From Diplonema papillatum (taxonomy: Eukaryota > Euglenozoa > Diplonemea > Diplonemida > Diplonemidae), in NCBI GenBank assembly GCA_030068145.1, contig JAPJBO010000771.1:1-64000 (forward strand): 64,000 bases of DNA, given 5' to 3'. Within the stretch, counting starts at the first letter, position 1, and each line of letters begins with the position of its first letter. Shown here piece after piece: positions 8,590 to 17,884 of this stretch. Position numbers and translations under genes: made by a program. The notes below the pieces were generated by a model. It had not been told where the DNA came from, made no database searches, and was given only the letters and a program-made list of their open reading frames with translations.

Positions 8590-11500
8590 ATGGATCTGGA
8601 TGAGCCTACTCTTTTGGAACTGATGATTGGAATTCAAATGTGTGAACAAACAATTCTTCGCAGCCAGCCTGGCCACAGGGCTTGCCGCCATTCTGGATGC
8701 AACCTGGTGTTCAAGACAAGGAGGGAATTATTTCAGCACCAAAACACCTGCCCCCACAACCCAGACGCAGATAACTACGAGGTCTGCAAGTACTGCAAGG
8801 TGGCAGTAAAGAGGGATTCCCTGGAGGCGCATATGTGCACAGCAACATGCAGATGTTTTTGCAGGTCCTGCGGCAAGAGGCACAGGACAGTGGAGAAAGC
8901 GGAAGCCTGTTGCAGTATTGAAACAAAGAAACGTTCATTGAAAAGAAAAGATAAGGACACTGACAAGGAGGACGATGGCAGCAAAGGAAAGAAGCAGAGG
9001 AGAGAACCTGATTGCCCCCAAGAGAGTGGGAGCACAAGGGCCCCCGAAGGTGGCAGCAGCCACAGTTCGGGCCCTATTGGTGATCCCATTAATAGGTGCA
9101 AGCACTGCCTTCTGGAACACCAAGCTGGCAATGGTCAGAGGCATGAGGGCTCCTGCATATTTGAGGGGATGGACATGATAAAATACCTCCGGGCTGCTGG
9201 GGAAAATGAATCCACCTACAGGCTGGCCATTCTTCTTATGCAACAATCTGTTCACCAGTCAGAAAGTAAGAGCAGAAAGGCGGCCAAAGGAAGTTTCCAA
9301 AAGCACAAGAATAGAGTTCTTGCAAAGCTGGCAGATGCCATGGGAGGAACAGACCCTCTAGAGCAGATAAGAGCAAAGTGTGTTTCAGACAGGATTTATG
9401 AGGATTGGGTGAGCAAGAACGCATTTGTGCACCAGGTTCTTAATAGAAGCAAACACTCTGCAGCCATTACAATAGAGGAATACCAGGAAGGCTCTATAGA
9501 GGAGCACTCATGCGGGGATATGGTGGCTTGCCCCCGTTGTTCCTCCTTAGTCTTTCCCAGCGAGCTCGTTAGAGATGGTTCCAAGTGTGCTGCCTGCAGC
9601 AAGATTGGGGAAGAAGCCGAAATTCCAGAGGACATTGGGTTTGCTTCTGAGATTCACAGAGGGTTGTTTGCTGACCCTCTCTTTCTTAACAACTCTCTGG
9701 TGGTAAATTCTCATTTCCAGATGGCGTGCAGCATACATCGCAAGAGCGAGGCATTTTCTGGAATGACAGGGCCAAGAAACCTGGCAGTGGTAGGAAAGGG
9801 GGTTAAGAAACTTCTTCCACTGGACCCAGATGCTGCATTCAGGAATGATACCTGGATACTTGGTGGGACAGGTGAGGAGGATGCTGCTCTTGCCGGCCTT
9901 GCTGGGGGCCAAATCAGAAATGAGGCCTTGAAAAGCAAGTGCACCTGGATTGGCGAGTCCCTTCGCCAGGTGAACTTTTATGTACGCATGATAATGAGTG
10001 CTTACGACGTACAAAGGTCACTTGGAGAAGAAAGCGAAGTAACAATTCACCTTGATGAGAAACGGACTATGGTAGATGGAACTGGCTACAACTTCAAAAA
10101 CGAATTCGCTGAGGAAGAAATGAAAGCCATATTTTCAATTTCGGACAGAACCGGGGAAGATGCCAGGCAAGAGTTTGGGGTCTGGAAGCTGGACGGTGAA
10201 TACAAGAAGATTACGGACCTGCACCCTTACTTTGAACCACTTGCCTTTCCACTGATCCACTGGAGTCCAAACGCCCGCAGCGGTTGGGCCTTTCATACAG
10301 AATCCCGCCCCACCTCTTACAAAGGTATTTCTGCACTTGCTTACGGCCGCTTTCATATGTTTTACCGGCCAGCTGGTCCAGGACCCTCCCTTGTTGGAAG
10401 AAGACTTTCTGAGTATTTCATACTTCAGAATGCAACCCGGGCCATAACTCAGCGGCTTCAGTTTCAAAGCTTAAAAATGAACAAAAAGTACGGAACAGCT
10501 GATGAGCTGAGAAATATGGCCGGTGATCCTGAGTCATTGAAAAGCCACAAGGTTACCCGTCTCACAGGAGAATACGAAAGGGGATACCGGGCAAGAATGC
10601 AAGCTTTGAACGATGCCTTGGCGCTACGAGCAAGAATGGGCTGCCCTGACTATTTTTACACAGTGACAGCCGATCCTGGATGGGAAGACATCCAAAAGCA
10701 CCTTCGGCCTGGGGAGAGCCCCAAGCATAGGGCTGACCTGGTTCATCGAGTGTTCAACGCAAAAATGGATGCAATAAAAAAAGAAATTCGAGATGGCGCT
10801 TTTGGAACTTTTATGGGAATGGTCTGCGTGGTGGAATACCAAAAACGGGGTCTTCCCCATTTTCACATGCTGGTCTGGGTGGAAGAAAAAGATAAGCCTA
10901 AGAACCCATCAATTCTTGACCAGTTGGTAAATGCACAGCTTCCTGACCCAGAATCGCAGGCAGACTTGTTTGAAGCAGTGTCCGAACACTGCATGCATGT
11001 TCGTTGCGCAGATATCAGAAACTCAGTCTGCAAGATTAGGGGGAAGGATGGGTATCCAAGGTGCAAAAGCCACTTTCCAAAGGCTATGTGTGAGGATTCA
11101 ACTGTTGCAAGCCACCAGACCTATTCCACCCCAAAGCGGCCCGACAATGGCCGGACCACCATGGCCACAGAGGAAGAATACAAAAGAATAAGGGAGAAAT
11201 CCGGAGACCCCGAAGCAGTACCCTTTTCCATTCGTGACAACAGCTATGTGGTGGCACATAACATATACATGCTTATGAGATTTAGGTCCCACCAGAACCT
11301 GGAGCCAGTGGGTTCACCAAAGGTGATCAAATACCTGTTTAAGTACCTTTTCAAAGGAAATGAGCAGGCCAGCCTTGAGCTTGAGAACGGTGACAGGTGC
11401 GAGGTGCTTCACTACCTCACTTCCATGTACATGGGGTCCTTGGAAGCGGCAGGTTACCTGATTGGCACAAAGATGATAGATATATTCCCCCCAGTTCAGC

Positions 11501-14500
11501 GGTTAGAAGTGCACCTTCCTGGAAAAGAACTTCTTTTCTGTGAGGAAGGATGGGAGAGGCAGACGGCAGCAAGAGGTAGAAACACATCGTTGCTTCAGTG
11601 GATGGGGGCTGTAGGTAAGTCCCTCTCTGGCGATACAGCCTTGAAAGGAATAGAAACACTCAGTTATCTCGAGGTTCCTGAGTACTTTTCCCTCACAGAA
11701 AAAGGCTGGAAGCTAAGGCCCACATGGAAGTGGAACGATGAACAGGAAAGGTTTGTTCAGGCTGACAGATCCAGGATTGGAAACAGGGTTCCTTGCATTG
11801 GCCGCATTGCCAGGGTTCCTGTAAAGAACAGGGAGCTATCAGCTCTCCGGTCCCTTCTGATGGTGACAAAGGGCGCCCAAAACTTTGAAGCAATCAGAAC
11901 ATACAATGACATAACATACGACACTTTCCAAGAGGCAGCAGGTGCCAGGGGGGTTTTGGATGGTTGGGAACTGGTTGAGAAGACCATGAATGAAGCCCTT
12001 CTGACAACACTTTCGGCAAAGTGTCTTAGGCACACATTTTGTGTTTTGTTAGATTCTTTCCCTGTCCCACCCCAACAAGCAAAACACATATTTGAAAGCA
12101 ATCTGGTTGTCTTCTGTTGCCGCGCCCCTGAAAGGCATGAGAGAAACAGGGTCCAGGGAGAACCAACAGAGGAAGAATACCAAGAGTCCCTGTGGGACAT
12201 GCAGGGCCTTATGAGAAATCTGAACGGAAAAACACTGTCTGAGTTTGGCCTTCCGAACCCAGACCCAAAGTGGAGATACACAAAGAGAGGTGGGGCACCT
12301 CAGTCTGACAATTGGATGGTTCACGATGCGCTTGATTACAATGAGATTGAGGAGTGGGAGAGGTACAAGAGAGCGGAACCCCTTCTCAACAGAGAGCAGA
12401 GAGAGGCGTTGGAGAAGATCCAATGGTCTGTTTCATCCGGTGAAGGCAAAATGTTCCTCCTTCATGGGAGTGCTGGGACAGGAAAAACCTTCCTCTACGA
12501 TGCTGTTCTCTCCTGGGCCCGGAGCCATAGAGGAATGGAAGAGACCCCGGAAACAGAGGCAAACAGGCCGATTGCAATCGCTGTTGCCTCCTCTGGAATT
12601 GCGGCCATGAACCTTCGGGGGGGAAGAACAGCGCACAATCGCTTTCGTCTCCCCCTCAAGTTTGACCCTTCGGACCAGCAAGGCCTCATAGCCTTGACAC
12701 AGGAGCATGAAGCACTTGTTAAACGAACTGATCTGTTGGTATGGGATGAAATTGTAATGTCTAACAAGTGGCTTGTTGAAGCCTTGGAAAGAACCTTTCG
12801 GGAGGTAAGGGGTTCCGAAGAGGTATTCGGTGGCTGCACAGTGGTGTTTGGAGGCGACTTCAAACAAATTCTTCCAGTAACGAAAGGGGGTGAGAGGGAA
12901 AGTGTTTCCCAGTGCATCCTGATGTCCCACCTTTTTGGCCTCATGGAGCCTCTTTCCCTTACAGAATGCATGCGGCAAAAAGGCGACCAGGCATTTGCCA
13001 ACTGGCTTTCGACAGTTGGGGATGGCAGTGCTAATGTAAAAGGTTCCACCGATATCCACCTTCCGGCTCGTATGGGTGAACTGGATGGGGGGGCCTACAC
13101 ACCAAAGGATCTGATTCAGCATGCATTTCCAGATCTTGAACAGGGGGCTGTTGGAAATGGTATGATTCTTGCTCCCACCAACGCTGCGCAGAAGGAGATG
13201 AACCAGGAGTGTCTAGAAAAGCTTCCGGGGAAGTTGGTCACCCTTCTTGGAAAAGATGTCTGTATGGATGACTGTGTGGCAGAAGAGGTCATAGAGCAAG
13301 AGGTCATGAACATTCAGTGGCACACGGGTGTTCCTGAGCACACACTTTCTTTGAAGGTGGGCGCAGTTGTTATGCTACTCAAAAACATCAACCCAAGTGA
13401 AGGGCTTTGCAATGGAACAAGGTTCGTTGTAAAGACCATAACCTCCCTCAACATTGGTGGGCAGATAGTTGGCGACTCAAAGCATGCAGGTGAGTATGTT
13501 AACATACCAAGAATGAAAAACGATCTCAACGAAGATGAAATTGGGTTCAGAATGCAAAGGATTCAGTTCCCACTTGCAGTTTCATTTGCGTGCACGGTAA
13601 ACAAGTCCCAGGGCCAGACACTGGAAAAGGTAGGAATAGATCTTTCTCATGGCCAGTGTTTCTCCCATGGCCAGTTCTATGTTGCAACAAGCCGGTGCAC
13701 AAGGGCATCTGGTCTAAGGGTCTCCCTTACCAGAAACCCTTCCGGAGGTATTTTCTACGCCCAAAACATTGTGAACAAAGGAATCTTGACAAGGGTTGCA
13801 AATTCTGGTTTGTTGGGAGTTTTTGCAGACATAGGAATTGAAGAGCGCCTTCGCATGCAAAGTGCAACCGTCTCTGCCATGTCAGACAAGAGGTACTCTG
13901 AGATGGTTCACAGGGAATCTGGGGTGCCCCCTCCAGAGGAAAGTTTTCTCAAGCAAAGCCGGCCAAGAGGCATGCAATGTGAGCATTTGGTTTGTGACCA
14001 AAGCAGCCTGTACACCCGATTTGGCCCCCCAGAAGATGAAGAAGAGGAGGAGGAAGGAGAAGAGGAAGAAGAGGAAAATGAAGAAAGAAAGGACTGGAAC
14101 GAGGACATTGATAGGAGTGTTCGGGATTTCATTGGTAAATCGGATTTTTGGGTCTATGACACAGATCTTGATGGAAACAGCTTTTTTTCCAGTATTTGTG
14201 CATTCCAGGTCTGCCCTGATACTGACCCTGGTGAACTTAGGATTCGTTCTGCAAATCTGGAAGTTCCAGATTTTGTCACTGAATCGGACAAGATTAACGG
14301 ACTAAACTCCCCATTGTTTCTTGAAGACGACCCTCTTTGCCAAGATGCCTGGGTACAGCTGTCATACGAAGAACGGCTTTCCACTTGGAGAAAGGCAATG
14401 CAGACACCAGGGGTTCCAGCAGACAGGTTTATGCTTCAGCTCTTTGCATGGCACAACGAGATTGCGCTTCATGTTCTTGAGGTCACAGAAGAACACCCCT

Positions 14501-14709
14501 CAAAGCCAGCAACCCTCATAACTTATGATGGTTCAACTGTTTCCAACCCAGACAGGCAAGCATTCCTTTTAAAAGCTCGAAGCCACTACTTTCCAGCAAC
14601 CTGGTTCAGTGGAATAAGCTTTGAAGAAGGCTTACAAAGCTTGAGGGAAAAGGGCATGCTTGAACACGAACAGACCATTGACAGGTACTGCCTTTTTCAT
14701 CAGTTCTAG
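8590..14709 (+). CDS. Helitron Rep-helicase with N-terminal zinc fingers and OTU-like C-terminus
   Basis: The protein has 2039 aa. Cys/His zinc-finger clusters lie at about residues 27-180 (ACRHSGCNLVF.., VCKYCKVAV.., RCKHCLLEH..). The Helitron_like_N/Rep region carries the HUH motif GLPHFHMLVWV at about 753-763 and the paired catalytic Tyr in KYLFKYLFKG at about 914-923. A PIF1-type helicase follows: Walker A GSAGTGKTF at about 1293, Walker B LLVWDEIV at about 1382, VVFGGDFKQILPV at about 1419, NKSQGQT at about 1671 and YVATSRC at about 1696. An acidic run lies at about 1816-1837. The C-terminus (about 1855-2010) resembles an OTU cysteine protease (DLDGNSFFSSI ... RSHYFPATW), but Ser stands where the OTU consensus DGNC has its Cys. 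These parts nick and transfer single-stranded DNA and unwind it during rolling-circle transposition. The start at 8590 is the first ATG after the intron. Confidence 0.95.
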   Translation: MDLDEPTLLELMIGIQMCEQTILRSQPGHRACRHSGCNLVFKTRRELFQHQNTCPHNPDADNYEVCKYCKVAVKRDSLEAHMCTATCRCFCRSCGKRHRTVEKAEACCSIETKKRSLKRKDKDTDKEDDGSKGKKQRREPDCPQESGSTRAPEGGSSHSSGPIGDPINRCKHCLLEHQAGNGQRHEGSCIFEGMDMIKYLRAAGENESTYRLAILLMQQSVHQSESKSRKAAKGSFQKHKNRVLAKLADAMGGTDPLEQIRAKCVSDRIYEDWVSKNAFVHQVLNRSKHSAAITIEEYQEGSIEEHSCGDMVACPRCSSLVFPSELVRDGSKCAACSKIGEEAEIPEDIGFASEIHRGLFADPLFLNNSLVVNSHFQMACSIHRKSEAFSGMTGPRNLAVVGKGVKKLLPLDPDAAFRNDTWILGGTGEEDAALAGLAGGQIRNEALKSKCTWIGESLRQVNFYVRMIMSAYDVQRSLGEESEVTIHLDEKRTMVDGTGYNFKNEFAEEEMKAIFSISDRTGEDARQEFGVWKLDGEYKKITDLHPYFEPLAFPLIHWSPNARSGWAFHTESRPTSYKGISALAYGRFHMFYRPAGPGPSLVGRRLSEYFILQNATRAITQRLQFQSLKMNKKYGTADELRNMAGDPESLKSHKVTRLTGEYERGYRARMQALNDALALRARMGCPDYFYTVTADPGWEDIQKHLRPGESPKHRADLVHRVFNAKMDAIKKEIRDGAFGTFMGMVCVVEYQKRGLPHFHMLVWVEEKDKPKNPSILDQLVNAQLPDPESQADLFEAVSEHCMHVRCADIRNSVCKIRGKDGYPRCKSHFPKAMCEDSTVASHQTYSTPKRPDNGRTTMATEEEYKRIREKSGDPEAVPFSIRDNSYVVAHNIYMLMRFRSHQNLEPVGSPKVIKYLFKYLFKGNEQASLELENGDRCEVLHYLTSMYMGSLEAAGYLIGTKMIDIFPPVQRLEVHLPGKELLFCEEGWERQTAARGRNTSLLQWMGAVGKSLSGDTALKGIETLSYLEVPEYFSLTEKGWKLRPTWKWNDEQERFVQADRSRIGNRVPCIGRIARVPVKNRELSALRSLLMVTKGAQNFEAIRTYNDITYDTFQEAAGARGVLDGWELVEKTMNEALLTTLSAKCLRHTFCVLLDSFPVPPQQAKHIFESNLVVFCCRAPERHERNRVQGEPTEEEYQESLWDMQGLMRNLNGKTLSEFGLPNPDPKWRYTKRGGAPQSDNWMVHDALDYNEIEEWERYKRAEPLLNREQREALEKIQWSVSSGEGKMFLLHGSAGTGKTFLYDAVLSWARSHRGMEETPETEANRPIAIAVASSGIAAMNLRGGRTAHNRFRLPLKFDPSDQQGLIALTQEHEALVKRTDLLVWDEIVMSNKWLVEALERTFREVRGSEEVFGGCTVVFGGDFKQILPVTKGGERESVSQCILMSHLFGLMEPLSLTECMRQKGDQAFANWLSTVGDGSANVKGSTDIHLPARMGELDGGAYTPKDLIQHAFPDLEQGAVGNGMILAPTNAAQKEMNQECLEKLPGKLVTLLGKDVCMDDCVAEEVIEQEVMNIQWHTGVPEHTLSLKVGAVVMLLKNINPSEGLCNGTRFVVKTITSLNIGGQIVGDSKHAGEYVNIPRMKNDLNEDEIGFRMQRIQFPLAVSFACTVNKSQGQTLEKVGIDLSHGQCFSHGQFYVATSRCTRASGLRVSLTRNPSGGIFYAQNIVNKGILTRVANSGLLGVFADIGIEERLRMQSATVSAMSDKRYSEMVHRESGVPPPEESFLKQSRPRGMQCEHLVCDQSSLYTRFGPPEDEEEEEEGEEEEEENEERKDWNEDIDRSVRDFIGKSDFWVYDTDLDGNSFFSSICAFQVCPDTDPGELRIRSANLEVPDFVTESDKINGLNSPLFLEDDPLCQDAWVQLSYEERLSTWRKAMQTPGVPADRFMLQLFAWHNEIALHVLEVTEEHPSKPATLITYDGSTVSNPDRQAFLLKARSHYFPATWFSGISFEEGLQSLREKGMLEHEQTIDRYCLFHQF

Positions 14710-14956
14710 CCCGTGGCATTTTCTCCTTTTGCTTTTGTCTTGCCAATATTTCTTTCTTAAAAGCCTTTCCCGAATCATGACTCCATGAAGCACTTTTTCT
14801 TTCCGTTTAAAGTTTGGACCCCAATGCAAGATCCTGTTATGCCAAGGCCCTTGGAAATGCCATAAAGCCAGGGATGGCCGAAAAACAAAAACAAACCAGG
14901 AATACCAAGATACCAAGAACAAAAAAGGAAGAACACCTATAGCGGAGCCGCCTGGG
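14710..14956. other. Spacer between the two Helitron genes
   Basis: AT-richer, non-coding. No clear terminator or repeat seen. Confidence 0.4.
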
Positions 14957-15679
14957 ATGGACATGAATAGGGGCGGAGAGTTCCCGGATGAAGGTATGAA
15001 TTTCCTATTCGCCAACACCCAGGTCTTTCGTTTTCCTCAGCTATATATTTCAGTTTTGTTCACAAGACCCCACAAAAATACAGGAGATCTCCGTATGGCT
15101 GAATTCTTGGAGGGCGAGCAGCTTGAAGAAGACTTGAAGCTAGATGGCAACAATGATTGGGAAGATGGATGGCCCAGTTCCCCTGATTATGATAGCCCAC
15201 CAGAACTCCCACCTGAGACAATCCAGCCAAGAGAGAATGTTATGCCAGTCCGCTTCCGGTGTTCTCATGAAGAGTGTGATTGGACGTTCGGAAAAAAGAC
15301 CGAGTGCAAGAAACATGAGAAGATTTGTTTCCATAACCCGGGTTCAACGGATTTTATGATTTGCAAGTTCTGCAGAACTGTTATCAGGAGGAAGAATATA
15401 GAGAGGCATATGGAAACAATGGCTTGCAGGAGGCATTGCAAGGTATGCATGAAAAAGAAAAAGACCCTCGAAATTGCCAACGCATGTTGCAAAAGGGCGA
15501 AGAGAAAGAGGAGGAACAGCAACCACGATGGAAGCGCTCAAAAGGCAAACAATCCCGACGATGGAGCAACTCACCCTGACAATGTGCGTTGCCATCGCTG
15601 CTTCAACCTGTTTAACATAGCAGATTATGAAGGTTGGCATGACGAGTACTGTTCATACCTGTACAGACCATTGGTTTAG
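14957..15679 (+). CDS. Helitron accessory zinc-finger protein
   Basis: Probable exons are 14957-14993 and 15084-15679. The 90-bp phase-1 intron (gtatga..acag) leaves the frame open either way. The protein parallels the N-terminus of the Rep-helicase: RCSHEECDWTF..HEKICFHN corresponds to ACRHSGCNLVF..QNTCPHN, ICKFCRTVIRRKNIERHM to VCKYCKVAVKRDSLEAHM, then a basic KRKRR patch and RCHRCFNLF to RCKHCLLEH. It stops where the Rep part would begin. It lies 250 bp downstream of the main ORF on the same strand. The likely role is DNA binding at Helitron ends or modulation of the Rep protein; this is inferred from homology alone. If the intron is not used, translation could also start at ATG 15095. Confidence 0.8.
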   Translation: MDMNRGGEFPDEGMNFLFANTQVFRFPQLYISVLFTRPHKNTGDLRMAEFLEGEQLEEDLKLDGNNDWEDGWPSSPDYDSPPELPPETIQPRENVMPVRFRCSHEECDWTFGKKTECKKHEKICFHNPGSTDFMICKFCRTVIRRKNIERHMETMACRRHCKVCMKKKKTLEIANACCKRAKRKRRNSNHDGSAQKANNPDDGATHPDNVRCHRCFNLFNIADYEGWHDEYCSYLYRPLV

Positions 15680-16090
15680 GATTGCCCTGAATGCTAGCCG
15701 GCCCCATTTGTTTTCCCAAGCGTTTCTCTCCTATCATCTTGATGGAAATTCCATTCTTCCCAGCCATACGAATTCATCCTTTATCAGTGTGTTCTTCTTT
15801 CCATTTGATTGCTGCAACAGTGCTCGCTCGCATGCAGAACATGTTCCAAAATTGGTGTTAAGGAAAACAGGGCCAATAAGCAAGGGCAGAGACAACACCA
15901 AACCCAACTTGACTGCACTCTGGGGACCTCTGGGGCAGGACTTAGGCCATATGTGGTTTAGAATGGGATGCCTACAGCTGAACTGGGTTCAGATCATCAT
16001 TCCGGGCTCATTTTGTATGTGGGTCTATTGTCTAGGACCCAAGAAGGCTGTGGATTGTTTCCTGGCAGGTGTTGGGGCCACAAGAGCTGA
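15680..16090. other. Intergenic
   Basis: Non-coding. It may hold the Helitron 3' end, but no hairpin plus CTRR was convincing. Confidence 0.3.
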
Positions 16091-16592
16091 GTGGGACGTT
16101 TGAATCATTATATGGGCCGTCGACTGTCCGAATTCAAGAACCGACACCTGATTTGGATCCGGATGGCAAATCCGGACTCACCTGGTATGTGGGTTTCCGT
16201 GTATAGCCCAAGGGACGCGTGTGGGTTTCTCAAAAGAAGGTTCCAAGGGCTCCAAGGCCATGAATCACTGTACTGTGTGCTGTGGGACGTTTGAATCATT
16301 ATACGGACCTTCGACTGTCCAAATCCAGAAACCCACACATTATCTGGATCCAGATGTCAAATCCGGACTCATTTGGCATGTGGGTTCCCGTGTATAGCCC
16401 AAGGAACGCGTGTGGGTTCCTCAAAAGAAGGTTCCAAGGACCCCAAGGCCATGAATCACTGTACCGTGTGCTGTGGGACGTTTGAATCATTATACGGGCT
16501 GTAGACGGTCCAGATCCGAAAACCCACACCTGATCTGGATCCAGATGTCAGATCCCGACTCATTTGGTATGTGGGTTCCTGTGTATAGCCCA
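16091..16592. repeat. 191-bp tandem repeat, about 2.6 copies
   Basis: Units start with gtgggacgtttgaatcatta at 16091, 16282 and 16473. The third is cut short after gtgtatagcccaagg at about 16592. The units are diverged by scattered substitutions. The short frames of 60-76 codons that recur here are by-products of the repeat. Confidence 0.9.
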
Positions 16593-16762
16593 AGGTTTCC
16601 AAGGACCCCAAGCCAGCAAACCCATTCTTGATTCGGCCTGTGATTGATAATGAATCCCCTCTCAGAATTCCTGGTGAAAATTGCTGGGGGAAGGAATGTT
16701 GAAGCATTCTGTCGGCCAGAAAACTGTACGGGGGGAGAGAACGGGGAAACGTCCTGCGCTGC

Positions 16763-17884
16763 ATGATGAGCGCGTTGGACAAGCTGGCGGCACAGCAAGG
16801 GCTGGGAAGCTGCATGAGAGGAGAGAGGGTGTGCCCGACGACGTCGCTGTCGTTCATGGGCATCTCGGGGATATCGGGTGTACGGCCCAGGCCACGCTTT
16901 CGCGAGGCACAAGTGAAAGGAAGCGATGTAGGGACGCAGTGCCCGACGTACCCTGACTGGACGATCGGGAGAGCGGCGAGGTGGGCCCTGCCTGCCCCAC
17001 CACAACTGCACCCAGACCCCGTGCATATGCCGGGTGTCGGTATAGAGAAGGCACTCGTCACGTGCGCGACCCATCACAAAGGGAAGTGTGAGGCGTGCAG
17101 AGCACTCGTCCGAAGGGACGTTCCCACGGTAGAGATGTGCTGCCGGCACCATCACCACGCGAACGATGGGCAGCCGATCGCGGTGTGCACAGAGCACAGC
17201 ACGACGAAGTGCGGCGAGTGCAAGACGGCGGCGGCGTGTTGCCGCAGCGGGCATCATGCCTGCCGCACGCATGGCAGAGGAACCTGCCAAGAGTGCAAAA
17301 GGCTCCCTACGCTGACGCAGAGGCGACCGGCGGCATGTTGCAGCCGCGGCCACCACCAGTCCAACAAGCCGAACGTCCAGTCAACCCCCGGACGCAACAA
17401 GAAGAAGAGGCCCTCCTCACCCACCCAGGTGGGTGTACAGCGGGAAACGCCAGTAGGAAAGCGAGCGGCGCGAGCGGCGCGAGCGCCGCTCGCGGCAACG
17501 AAAAAGGAGACGGCGACGACCGGACGGGCGACCAAGAGGCCGCCACCAACGCCAGGAACCAGCGAACGACCAGCGCTGAAGAAGAGGGTGCTCGGCACCC
17601 CGAAGGAAGGCCCGATCGCCGGCCGCAAACGGAAGAAGACGAAGGCGACCACACCCAACTCAGGGGTGCATCGAAGAAAGAAGAAGGTAACGAGGGCAAG
17701 CAGCTCTCCGAAACGACCAGGGACCACGGGCACACCAATGCCCTCGAAAGTGGAAAACAGGCACTCCTGCCCGCCCTCGTACTCGCCGACTCAGTCTTTG
17801 GAATCTCAAGAAAGCCAAACCCCGCTAGCTCCACAAATGCTCGACCTTGACGACGCGATGGCAGGTGACGACGTCATCCGATAA
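16763..17884 (+). CDS. Cys/His-module basic protein, family unknown
   Basis: A 373-codon frame with ATG at 16763. Residues about 98-203 hold three tandem modules of the form C-x2-H-x(4-5)-C-x2-C-x(n)-CC-x3-HH, for example CTEHSTTKCGECK then CCRSGHH, and CRTHGRGTCQECK then CCSRGHH. They look like zinc-binding repeats. The C-terminal 170 residues are Lys/Arg/Thr/Pro-rich with several nuclear-localisation-like clusters (GRKRKKTK, HRRKKKVTR). The coding stretch is more G+C-rich than the flanks. A DNA- or RNA-binding protein is a reasonable guess. A tyrosine-recombinase remnant of similar composition lies 3 kb downstream on the same strand, so both could derive from one mobile element. I do not recognise the family. 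Confidence 0.6.
   Translation: MMSALDKLAAQQGLGSCMRGERVCPTTSLSFMGISGISGVRPRPRFREAQVKGSDVGTQCPTYPDWTIGRAARWALPAPPQLHPDPVHMPGVGIEKALVTCATHHKGKCEACRALVRRDVPTVEMCCRHHHHANDGQPIAVCTEHSTTKCGECKTAAACCRSGHHACRTHGRGTCQECKRLPTLTQRRPAACCSRGHHQSNKPNVQSTPGRNKKKRPSSPTQVGVQRETPVGKRAARAARAPLAATKKETATTGRATKRPPPTPGTSERPALKKRVLGTPKEGPIAGRKRKKTKATTPNSGVHRRKKKVTRASSSPKRPGTTGTPMPSKVENRHSCPPSYSPTQSLESQESQTPLAPQMLDLDDAMAGDDVIR

Larger units (their letters stand above)
8324..15680 (+). mobile_element. Helitron (Rep/helicase rolling-circle transposon), ends not mapped
   Basis: It contains an unbroken 2039-codon Rep/PIF1-helicase ORF and a second small zinc-finger gene. The left limit is taken as the end of the 239-bp repeat at 8323, and the right limit as the end of the small gene. 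A 5' TC and a 3' hairpin plus CTRR, expected of Helitrons, were not identified with confidence, so the true ends may differ by hundreds of bases. The unbroken main ORF suggests a young copy. Confidence 0.75.
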
